This document shows positions 1 through 6,071 of a DNA stretch of 12,010 bases, in pieces. The position numbers and the translations under genes are program-made. Position 1 is the first letter of the stretch; each line of letters opens with the position of its first letter. The notes under the pieces were generated by a model. The model worked only from the letters and a program-made list of their open reading frames with translations. It had not been told where the DNA came from and made no database searches. The stretch lies in NCBI GenBank assembly GCA_036499545.1, contig DASYDR010000353.1, positions 1 to 12,010 of the forward strand, given 5' to 3'. The DNA comes from Plastoroseomonas sp036499545 (lineage in GTDB: Bacteria > Pseudomonadota > Alphaproteobacteria > Acetobacterales > Acetobacteraceae).

Positions 1-92
1 GCTGCTTCTGCGCGCCGGGCGGGTTGAAGGGCCGGGGGAGGGGGGGTAGGGTCCCGCCCTTCCAGCAACGACCGACCCCGACCAAGGGTGCC

Positions 93-1295
93 ATGAACCT
101 CATCGCCGACCGCCTCGACCGTATCTCCCCCTCGCTGACCATCGCCATGACGGCGAAGGCGCGCGCCCTGAAGGCCGAGGGCAAGGACATCATCTCCCTG
201 TCGGCCGGCGAGCCGGATTTCGATACCCCCCGCAACGTGAAGGACGCGGCCATCCGCGCCATCGAGGCGGGCGAGACGAAGTACACCGACGTCTCCGGCA
301 CCCTCGCGCTGCGCAAGGCGGTCTGCGAGAAGTTCAGGCGCGACCACGGTGTGGAGTACAAGCCGGAGGAGATCCTGGTCGCCACCGGCGGCAAGCAGGT
401 GATCTTCGACGCCCTGCTGGCCACCATCAACCCGGGCGACGAGGCGATCATCCCCGCCCCCTGCTGGGTCAGCTACCCGGACATCGTCCAGCTCGCCGAA
501 GGCGCGCCGGTGATCGTCCCCTGCGGCCAGAACCAGGGTTTCCGGATGACCGGCGAGCAGCTCGAGGCCGCCATCACCAGCAAGACCAAGTGGTTCATCC
601 TGAACAACCCGTGCAACCCGACGGGCGCGGCCTATACGCGGGAGGAGCTGAAGTCGCTGACCGACGTGCTGCTGAAGCACCCCGATGTCTGGATCTTCAG
701 CGACGATATCTATGAGAAGCTGATCTATGACGGCCGCAAGGTGCCGACCATCGTCGAGGTGGAGCCGCGCCTGAAGGACCGTACCGTCACCATGAATGGC
801 TGCTCCAAGGCCTATGCCATGACCGGCTGGCGCATCGGCTTCGCGGGCGCGCCGCTGCAGCTGATCAAGGCGATGGACAAGCTGCAGAGCCAGTCCACCT
901 CCAACACCTCCTCCATCTCCCAGGCCGCCGCCGTCGAGGCGCTGACCGGCCCGCAGGAGAGCATCGAGGCGATGCGCGTCGTCTATGAGCGCCGCCGCGA
1001 CCTGGTGGTCGGGTTGCTGAACGAGGCCCCGGGCATCCGCTGCCACAAGCCCGAAGGCGCCTTCTACGTCTTCCCGGACGTGCATGGCTGCCTGGGCAAG
1101 ACCAGCGCCGGCGGCCGCAAGATCGACGGCGACGAAGCCTTCGTGCTCGGCCTGCTGGAGGAGCATGGCGTCGCCGCCGTGCACGGCACCGCCTTCATGT
1201 TCCCCGGTCATTTCCGCATCAGCTACGCGACCGACGACGCCTCGCTGGTCGAAGCCTGCAAGCGCATCCAGGCCTTCTGCGCGGGGCTGCGCTGA
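93..1295 (+). CDS. Class I (type Ib) PLP-dependent aminotransferase, aspartate/prephenate aminotransferase-like, copy 1
   Basis: Predicted cytosolic PLP enzyme moving an amino group between an amino acid (probably aspartate or glutamate) and a 2-oxo acid. The 400-residue product has the family landmarks in order: SAGEPDFDTP near the N-terminus, GGKQ in the cofactor phosphate region, NNPCNPTG, the Schiff-base lysine Lys239 in NGCSKAYAMTGWRIGF, and the carboxylate-binding Arg375 in FRISYA. The ATG at 93 is preferred over an in-frame start at 24: it begins the conserved N-terminus (MNLIADRLDRI), has AAGGG at 84-88, and the 23 extra residues look non-homologous. It is a close-length paralogue of the gene at 1857, with identical positions for the key Lys and Arg. 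A GNAT gene follows immediately. Many alphaproteobacterial type Ib enzymes also transaminate prephenate; the sequence alone does not settle the substrate. Confidence 0.93.
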   Translation: MNLIADRLDRISPSLTIAMTAKARALKAEGKDIISLSAGEPDFDTPRNVKDAAIRAIEAGETKYTDVSGTLALRKAVCEKFRRDHGVEYKPEEILVATGGKQVIFDALLATINPGDEAIIPAPCWVSYPDIVQLAEGAPVIVPCGQNQGFRMTGEQLEAAITSKTKWFILNNPCNPTGAAYTREELKSLTDVLLKHPDVWIFSDDIYEKLIYDGRKVPTIVEVEPRLKDRTVTMNGCSKAYAMTGWRIGFAGAPLQLIKAMDKLQSQSTSNTSSISQAAAVEALTGPQESIEAMRVVYERRRDLVVGLLNEAPGIRCHKPEGAFYVFPDVHGCLGKTSAGGRKIDGDEAFVLGLLEEHGVAAVHGTAFMFPGHFRISYATDDASLVEACKRIQAFCAGLR

Positions 1296-1321
1296 CGGCG
1301 GACGGCTTCCGCCTGCGCCCG

Positions 1322-1738
1322 GTGGCGGAGGCGGATTTCGAACCGCTGCTGGACCTCAGCATCCGGGTGCTGCGGGATGACCTGGTCCGGCTCGGCCGCT
1401 TCGATCCGGAGCGCCGCCGCCACCGGATGCGGGACGGCTTCGATCCGGCCGCGATGCGCGCGATCGAGGCGCCGGATGGCCGGCTGCTCGGCTGCATCGC
1501 GGTGGCCGCGGCCGCCGATCATGTCGAACTCCACGGCTTCTACCTGGAGCCGGCGGCGCAGGGGCGGGGCCTCGGCGCCGCGGTCCTCGCCGCGGTCAGG
1601 GCCGGCCTGCCGGCGCTGCCGATCCGCATCGAGGTGCTGCGCGGCAGCCGCGCCCGCCGCTTCTGGGAAGGCCAGGGCTTCCGCTTCGTCGAGGCGCAGG
1701 ACTTCGACGACGTGCTGGAACATCCCGGCGGCCGATGA
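1322..1738 (+). CDS. GNAT family N-acetyltransferase, single domain
   Basis: Small cytosolic acetyl-CoA-dependent acyltransferase of unknown substrate. From GTG 1322 the product is 138 residues. The acetyl-CoA pyrophosphate loop (motif A) is QGRGLG at residues 80-85, preceded by the beta-4 strand HVELHGFYLEP, and the C-terminus has the usual RFWEGQGFRFVE element. The start is doubtful: in frame just upstream the sequence reads LTADGFRLRP, and FRLRP is exactly the first strand expected of a GNAT. No ATG, GTG or TTG precedes it, but a CTG at 1292 overlaps the aminotransferase stop as CTGA (1292-1295). The true protein may therefore be 148 residues starting at 1292. It is co-directional with and probably translationally coupled to the aminotransferase. 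The stop codon lies inside the 43-bp repeat at 1734-1776. Confidence 0.82.
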   Translation: MAEADFEPLLDLSIRVLRDDLVRLGRFDPERRRHRMRDGFDPAAMRAIEAPDGRLLGCIAVAAAADHVELHGFYLEPAAQGRGLGAAVLAAVRAGLPALPIRIEVLRGSRARRFWEGQGFRFVEAQDFDDVLEHPGGR

Positions 1739-1776
1739 CCGGGGGGCCGAATGGCCCGTAGGTCTGAATCGGCCGC
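1734..1776 (+). repeat. 43-bp dispersed hairpin element, copy 1
   Basis: This matches 7492-7534 over 43 bp with no gaps and 37 identical positions. It starts GATGACCGG, then a hairpin GGGCC-GAAT-GGCCC (1744-1757), and ends in the invariant GTCTGAATCGGCCGC (1762-1776). The other copy has stem GCGCC-GAAG-GGCGC, so pair 1745/1756 is G-C here and C-G there, a compensatory change that supports selection for the stem. The element overlaps the GNAT stop codon (1736-1738) and lies upstream of the second aminotransferase. It resembles REP-type repeats in size and position, but I do not recognise a named family. Confidence 0.8.
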
Positions 1777-1848
1777 CAGGCGTATAAGCCCCGACCATCT
1801 TGATGCCCCAAAGACGGGCGCATAACCGCCCGCATAACAAAGGACCCC

Positions 1849-1853
1849 GAGGA
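1849..1853 (+). promoter_or_regulatory. Ribosome binding site deciding the start of aminotransferase copy 2
   Basis: GAGGA three bases upstream of ATG 1857. It supports this ATG over the in-frame ATGs at 1800 and 1803, which would add about 19 non-conserved residues. Confidence 0.55.
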
Positions 1854-1856
1854 ATC

Positions 1857-3059
1857 ATGCCCGCGCTCGCCGATCGCCTGAAGGAATTCTCCACCTCCGC
1901 CTCCGTCGTCATGACCGTGAAGGCGCGGGAGCTGGCGGCGCAGGGCGTCAAGGTCATCACCCTGGCCTCCGGCGAGCCGGATTTCGCGTCGCCCCCGCAT
2001 GCGATCGAGGCCGCGCACCGGGCGGCGCTCTCGGGCGATACCAAATATCCGCCGCAGGACGGCACCAGGGCGCTGAAGGAAGCGATCCAGCGCAAGTTCA
2101 AGCGCGACAACAAGCTCGACTACGCGCTGGACGAGATCATCGTCACCAATGGCGGCAAGCAGTCGATCTTCAATGCCTTCATGGCGACGGTGAACCCGGG
2201 CGACGAGGTGGTGATCCCGGCCCCCTACTGGATCTCCTATGCCGACATGGCGAAGGTCGCCGGCGGCCGCGCGGTGCTGGTGAACTGCCCGCAGAACAAC
2301 GGCTTCAAGCTGCGGCCGGAGGATCTGGAAGCGGCGATCACGCCCGCCACCAAATGGGTGATGCTGAACTTCCCGAACAACCCGACCGGCGCCGCCTGTT
2401 CGCGCGCCGAGATGCAGGCGATCGCCGATGTGCTGCTCCGCCACCCGCATGTCTGGGTGATGACGGACGACATGTATGAGCACCTGGTCTATGACGGCTT
2501 CGAATTCTGCACCGTGGCGGAAGTGGAGCCGCGGCTGAAGGATCGCACCCTGACGATCAACGGCGCGTCCAAGACCTATGCCATGACCGGCTGGCGCATC
2601 GGCTTCGCCGGCGGCCCGAAGGCGCTGATCAAGGGCATGACCAATATCCAGGGCCAGGCGACCTCCGGCGTGTCCACCATCGGCCAGGCGGCCGCCGCCG
2701 CCGCGCTCGACGGCCCGCAGGACCTGGTCAAGGAACGCGCGGCGATCTACCGCGAGCGCCGCGACCTCGTCGTCGACATGCTGAACCAGGCGCCGGGCAT
2801 CGCCTGCCACAAGCCGGAAGGCGCCTTCTACGTCTTCCCGAACATCGCCGGCTGCCTCGGCAAGACCAGCGCCGGCGGCCGCAGGCTCGAGACCGATGGT
2901 GATTTCGCCCTGGCCCTGCTGGAGGAGAAATACGTCGCGACCGTGCAGGGCTCCGCCTATGGCATGAGCCCCTATATCCGCATCTCCTACGCCACCGGCA
3001 CCGAGGAACTGCGCGAAGCCTGCGCGCGGATCCAGGAATTCTGCCGGGAGCTGAAGTGA
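1857..3059 (+). CDS. Class I (type Ib) PLP-dependent aminotransferase, copy 2
   Basis: Second 400-residue aminotransferase, clearly paralogous to the one at 93. It shows ASGEPDFASP, NGGKQ, NFPNNPTG, the PLP lysine Lys239 in NGASKTYAMTGWRIGF, and Arg375 in IRISYA. The C-terminal halves are very similar in the two copies (both contain CHKPEGAFYVFP and GCLGKTSAGGR), while the segment after TKY differs (TKYPPQDGTRALKEA here, TKYTDVSGTLALRKA in copy 1). That substrate-side difference suggests divergence of specificity rather than a recent duplication. Start chosen at ATG 1857 because conserved sequence begins there and GAGGA lies just upstream. The 118-bp gap before it holds the hairpin repeat. 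The stop overlaps the GTG start of the tandem GNAT gene. Aspartate or aromatic (prephenate) aminotransferase are both possible. Confidence 0.93.
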   Translation: MPALADRLKEFSTSASVVMTVKARELAAQGVKVITLASGEPDFASPPHAIEAAHRAALSGDTKYPPQDGTRALKEAIQRKFKRDNKLDYALDEIIVTNGGKQSIFNAFMATVNPGDEVVIPAPYWISYADMAKVAGGRAVLVNCPQNNGFKLRPEDLEAAITPATKWVMLNFPNNPTGAACSRAEMQAIADVLLRHPHVWVMTDDMYEHLVYDGFEFCTVAEVEPRLKDRTLTINGASKTYAMTGWRIGFAGGPKALIKGMTNIQGQATSGVSTIGQAAAAAALDGPQDLVKERAAIYRERRDLVVDMLNQAPGIACHKPEGAFYVFPNIAGCLGKTSAGGRRLETDGDFALALLEEKYVATVQGSAYGMSPYIRISYATGTEELREACARIQEFCRELK

Positions 3060-4054
3060 ATATTGCGCTCCGGCCTGGCCGGGACGCGGATGCGGACGGC
3101 TTCATCGCGCTGATCGATGCGTGCTGGGGCGAATACCCCGGCTGCATCCTCGACGTGGATGGCGAATTGCCGGAGCTGCGCGCGCTCGCGTCCTGGTTCG
3201 AGGCGGGGAGCGGCGCGCTCTGGGTGGCGGAACGCGACGGGCGGATCATCGGCATGGTGGGCACCCGCCCGCTGCGCGAGGATGCCGCCTGGGAGATCTG
3301 CCGCATGTACGTCTCGGACGCGGCGCGCGGCAGCGGCCTGGCGCAGCGCCTGCTCGACACCGCGGAGGACCATGCCCGCGCCGCCGGGGCGGAGCGCATG
3401 GTGCTCTGGACCGATACCCGCTTCACCCGCGCGCATGGCTTCTACGAGAAGCGCGGCTATGTGCGGCAGGGCTCGATCCGCATCCTCGACGACCTCTCGA
3501 AATCGCTGGAATTCCGCTACACCAAGCCGGCGCGCGGGCTTGTGGTGGAAGCGCTGGATGCCGCCGCGGCCGCGAGCGCGGAGCGGCGCCTGGCGGAGCT
3601 GCTGGTCGCCTGCGTCGCCGATGGCGCCTCCGTCGGCTTCCTGCCGCCGCTGCCGGCCGAGCGGGCGCGGGTCTTCTGGCAGCGCGTCTCATCGGAGGTC
3701 GCGCAGGGCAAGCGCGTGTTGCTGGTGGCCTGGCTGGACGGGCAGCTCGCCGGCACCGTGCAGCTCGACCTCGGCACGCCGGAGAACCAGCCGCACCGCG
3801 CCGGGCTCGCCAAGCTGCTGGTCGATCCCGGCTTCCGCCGCCGCGGCATCGGCCGCGCGCTGATGCTGCGGGCCGAACAGGCGGCGCGCGGCCATGGCCG
3901 CGGCCTGGTCACCCTGGAAGCCCATGCCGGCGATGTCGGCGAAGCGCTCTATCGCGGCCTCGGCTGGCAGGAGGCGGGGCGGGTTCCCGGCCATGCGCTG
4001 AATGCCGACCGCAGGCCGGCCGACATGCTGCTGTTCTGGAAGCGGCCGGGCTGA
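3056..4054 (+). CDS. Tandem two-domain GNAT acetyltransferase
   Basis: Predicted cytosolic protein of 332 residues with two GNAT folds in one chain. Domain 1 (about 1-160) has motif A RGSGLAQRLL at 91-100 and the closing HGFYEKRGYVRQG at 127-139. Domain 2 (about 162-330) has FRRRGIGRALM at 260-270 and ALYRGLGWQEAGRVPG at 297-312. Both acetyl-CoA loops look intact, which is not always so in tandem GNATs, where one domain often degenerates. The GTG start overlaps the aminotransferase stop as GTGA (3056-3059), with GGGAG at 3046-3050, so translational coupling is likely. Substrate unknown; coupling to an aminotransferase suggests an amino acid or amine, which is inference. The FHA-phosphatase gene begins 25 bp downstream. 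Confidence 0.88.
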   Translation: MNIALRPGRDADADGFIALIDACWGEYPGCILDVDGELPELRALASWFEAGSGALWVAERDGRIIGMVGTRPLREDAAWEICRMYVSDAARGSGLAQRLLDTAEDHARAAGAERMVLWTDTRFTRAHGFYEKRGYVRQGSIRILDDLSKSLEFRYTKPARGLVVEALDAAAAASAERRLAELLVACVADGASVGFLPPLPAERARVFWQRVSSEVAQGKRVLLVAWLDGQLAGTVQLDLGTPENQPHRAGLAKLLVDPGFRRRGIGRALMLRAEQAARGHGRGLVTLEAHAGDVGEALYRGLGWQEAGRVPGHALNADRRPADMLLFWKRPG

Positions 4055-4079
4055 TGCGCGCGGCGCCGGGCCCCCGCTG

Positions 4080-5186
4080 ATGGCGGACGAGACCGAGCGC
4101 ACCATGGTCCGGCACATCCTGCCGGAAAACGAGGCCGGCCCCGACGCGCCGCTGCACCTGCTGGTGGTCGAGGCACCGGGCGAGGCGCCGCGCCGCGTCC
4201 CGCTCGGCCGCGCGCCGGTCCGCATCGGCCGCGTCGCCGGCAACGACATCGTGCTGCCCGGCTCCGAGATATCCCGCGCGCATTGCCTGATCGCGCTGGA
4301 GGGGGAGGAGGTGATCGTCACCGATCTCGGCTCCACCAATGGCTGCATCCTGGACGGGGCGCGGATCGTGGCGCCGGCGGTGCTGCGGCCCGGCGCCCGG
4401 CTGCGGCTCGGGCCCTTCGCCATCACCCATCTGCGCGGCCCGCGCGCCGAGCTGGAACGCGGGCAGGACATCGAGCGGGACCTCGCCAAGGCCAGCCGCT
4501 ACGTGCAGGCGCTGCTGCCGCCGGCGATCGCGGACGGGCCGGTGCGGGTCGATTGGCGCTTCCTCCCTTCGGCAGGCATCGGCGGCGACGGCTTCGGGTA
4601 TCGCATGCTGCCGGATGGGCGCTTCGCGGTCTGGCTGCTCGACGTCTCCGGCCATGGCGCGGGGGCCGCGCTGCTGGCGGCCAGCGTGATGAACGCGCTG
4701 CGCCAGGGCGGGACGGCGGGCGGGGGGGAGGCCGGCGATCCGGCGGCGGTGCTGGCCGGGCTGAATGCCGGCTTCCAGATGGACAGCCATGGCGGGCTCT
4801 ATTTCTCGCTCTGGTACGGGGTCTATGCGCCCGCCCTGCGCCGGCTGCGCTTCGCGGCGGCGGGGCATCACCCGGCCTGGCTCGGCGCCGAGCCGCTCTG
4901 GACCCGCAACCCGGCGATCGGCCTGGCGGAGCCGGACTGGCGCTTCGCGGTCGCGGAGGCGGCGGTGCCGCCGGCGGCCCGGCTGGTGCTGTTCAGCGAC
5001 GGCGCCTTCGAGGTGCGGGCGCCGGATGGCCGCCAGCTCGGCCTGCCGGATTTCCTGCCGCACCTGGCCGCGCCGCCGGTGCCGGGCGTGGCGGAGCCCG
5101 CGCGGCTGCTGGCGGCGGCGCAGGCGGCCGCCCGCCCTGGCGCGATGGAGGACGACGTCTCTATCCTGGTGCTGGATTTTCCCTGA
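4080..5186 (+). CDS. FHA domain-PP2C (RsbU/SpoIIE-type) serine phosphatase
   Basis: A 368-residue cytosolic protein, probably the phosphatase that reactivates a phosphorylated STAS partner. FHA domain at about 26-118: RIGR (Gly50, Arg51), the phosphopeptide-binding ISRAH (Ser65 to His68) and GSTNG (84-88). A helical linker (about 121-150, ending QALLPP) resembles the one before RsbU phosphatase domains. PP2C domain at about 155-368: GGD (Asp170), DVSGHG (Asp188), AAGHHP, LFSDGAFE (Asp307) and MEDDVSILVL (Asp358, Asp359), which are the expected metal ligands. No membrane segment. The usual PAS, HAMP or response-regulator sensor is replaced by FHA, so control by a phosphothreonine ligand is inferred. 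No good ribosome site precedes ATG 4080; ATG 4104 is an alternative. STAS and HATPase genes follow. Confidence 0.9.
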   Translation: MADETERTMVRHILPENEAGPDAPLHLLVVEAPGEAPRRVPLGRAPVRIGRVAGNDIVLPGSEISRAHCLIALEGEEVIVTDLGSTNGCILDGARIVAPAVLRPGARLRLGPFAITHLRGPRAELERGQDIERDLAKASRYVQALLPPAIADGPVRVDWRFLPSAGIGGDGFGYRMLPDGRFAVWLLDVSGHGAGAALLAASVMNALRQGGTAGGGEAGDPAAVLAGLNAGFQMDSHGGLYFSLWYGVYAPALRRLRFAAAGHHPAWLGAEPLWTRNPAIGLAEPDWRFAVAEAAVPPAARLVLFSDGAFEVRAPDGRQLGLPDFLPHLAAPPVPGVAEPARLLAAAQAAARPGAMEDDVSILVLDFP

Positions 5187-5211
5187 GACAGGCTCCGGGA
5201 CGCGCGGGCGC

Positions 5212-5217
5212 GGGAGG
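5212..5217 (+). promoter_or_regulatory. Ribosome binding site of the STAS gene
   Basis: GGGAGG eight bases upstream of ATG 5226, a clear purine-rich site that fixes the start. Its strength, compared with the missing site of the phosphatase gene before it, fits a STAS protein made in excess of its phosphatase. Confidence 0.6.
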
Positions 5218-5225
5218 CAGGCCAC

Positions 5226-5567
5226 ATGCAGTTCAGGATCGTGGAGGCCGGCCCGGCGCTGCGCCGGGTGGAACTGTCGGGGCGGCTCGACGTCGCCGGC
5301 GCCGAGGCGCTGGAAGCGCCGCTGACCCGGGACCTGGCGGCGCTGCGGTGCGCGGTGCTGCTCGACATCACCGCGGTGTCCTTCGTCGGCTCGCTCGGCA
5401 TCCGGGTGCTGGTGGGCGCGGCGCGGCAGATGAAGCGGCAGGGCCATCGCCTGGCGCTCTATGGCGCCAATGCCGTGGTGCAGGAGGTGTTCCACACCGT
5501 GGCGCTCGACCAGCTGATCCCGATCGCGGCGGATGAGGCGGCGGCGCGGGCGCTGCTGCGGGCGTGA
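5226..5567 (+). CDS. STAS domain anti-sigma factor antagonist (RsbV/SpoIIAA-like)
   Basis: A 113-residue single-domain STAS protein. The core strand and loop LLDITAVSFVGSLGIRVLVG (45-64) matches the family pattern around the phosphorylatable serine, here Ser56 in VGSLGIR. The N-terminus (VELSGRLDVAGAEALEAPL) is also typical. Expected role: when unphosphorylated it binds and sequesters the HATPase partner; the kinase encoded next phosphorylates Ser56 and the upstream PP2C phosphatase reverses this. It lies 39 bp after the phosphatase gene and its stop overlaps the GTG start of the HATPase gene, implying coupled synthesis of the switching pair. Assignment to the family is secure; the pairing is inferred from gene order. 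Confidence 0.92.
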   Translation: MQFRIVEAGPALRRVELSGRLDVAGAEALEAPLTRDLAALRCAVLLDITAVSFVGSLGIRVLVGAARQMKRQGHRLALYGANAVVQEVFHTVALDQLIPIAADEAAARALLRA

Positions 5568-5956
5568 CCGGGCTCTGCTTCAGCATCGCGGGCGGGGCGG
5601 AGGCGGTGGCGGATGCCGAACAGGCGCTGTCCGCCTGGCTGACTGGCGCCGGCCTGCCGGAGGCTGCGGCCGCGCGCGCCGCGCTGCTGCTGGAGGAAGT
5701 GGCGCTGAACGCGCTGCGCCACGGCGGCGCGCCGCGCGTCGATATCGAGGCGCAGGTGACCGCGGCCGGCATCGCCCTGGTCTTCGAGGATACCGGTGCG
5801 CCGTTCGACCCGCTGGCCGGCGCTGCCGCCGCCCCGGATCCGGACCGGCCCGGCGGCCGCGGCCTGCTGCTGATCCGCCGGCTGTCCTCCGGCGCGCGCT
5901 ATGCGCGCACGCCGGATGGGCACAACCGGCTGGAGCTGACGCTCAACCCCGAATGA
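5564..5956 (+). CDS. HATPase anti-sigma-type serine kinase (RsbW/SpoIIAB-like)
   Basis: A 130-residue stand-alone GHKL ATPase domain. The N box is LLLEEVALNALRHGG (41-55, with Glu45 and Asn49), the G1 box is FEDTGAPFDP (74-83, Asp76) and the G2 box is GGRGLLLIRRL (97-107). There is no histidine phospho-acceptor domain, so it belongs to the anti-sigma-factor serine kinase group rather than to sensor histidine kinases. Starts at GTG 5564, overlapping the STAS stop as GTGA. Expected to bind either the STAS protein or an output partner, classically a sigma factor. No sigma factor gene is within the window, so the output is unknown. Ends in a convergent region containing stem-loops. Confidence 0.9.
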   Translation: MTGLCFSIAGGAEAVADAEQALSAWLTGAGLPEAAAARAALLLEEVALNALRHGGAPRVDIEAQVTAAGIALVFEDTGAPFDPLAGAAAAPDPDRPGGRGLLLIRRLSSGARYARTPDGHNRLELTLNPE

Positions 5957-6011
5957 GGCCGCCGAGCCTTGTCGCCGACCTGTCCGCAATAGCCTTCACC
6001 GGGAGGCCGGC

Positions 6012-6050
6012 GGCACGAGCACCCGCTCGTGCCAAGCGGCCGGAGGCCGC
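6012..6050. terminator. Paired stem-loops between convergent genes, putative bidirectional terminator
   Basis: Two perfect hairpins separated by AA: GGCACGAG-CACCCG-CTCGTGCC (6012-6033, 8-bp stem) and GCGGCC-GGA-GGCCGC (6036-6050, 6-bp stem). They sit in the 115-bp gap (5957-6071) between the plus-strand HATPase gene and the minus-strand hydrolase, both of which end here. There is no T-tract on either strand, so intrinsic termination is uncertain and a REP-like or mRNA 3'-end stabilising role is equally possible. Confidence 0.55.
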
Positions 6051-6071
6051 GCCCGGCGCCTGAGGGCTGCA

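Noticed and set aside
1..27. Possible C-terminal end of an upstream plus-strand gene (AASARRAG then TGA at 25-27)
   Set aside because: Eight codons are too few to tell coding from chance; no motif.
1783..1788. TATAAG as a -10 box upstream of aminotransferase copy 2 (a similar TATAAG at 9532-9537 upstream of the Fic gene)
   Set aside because: No -35-like hexamer at 16-18 bp in either case; two matches to a short motif are not enough.
1596..2810. 404-codon minus-strand frame opposite aminotransferase copy 2
   Set aside because: Antisense to a fully recognisable enzyme; Arg/His-rich with no family features. Its RPIQT..PFG.PVIGR peptide is just the 43-bp repeat in reverse.
3909..5495. 528-codon open frame on the minus strand opposite the phosphatase and STAS genes
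   Set aside because: Low-complexity Arg/Pro/His/Gln-rich translation with no domain; a shadow of G+C-rich codon bias opposite genes with clear motifs.
6012..6050. Classical intrinsic terminator with T-tract
   Set aside because: Stems are good but no run of T follows on either strand, so it is listed only as a putative terminator.
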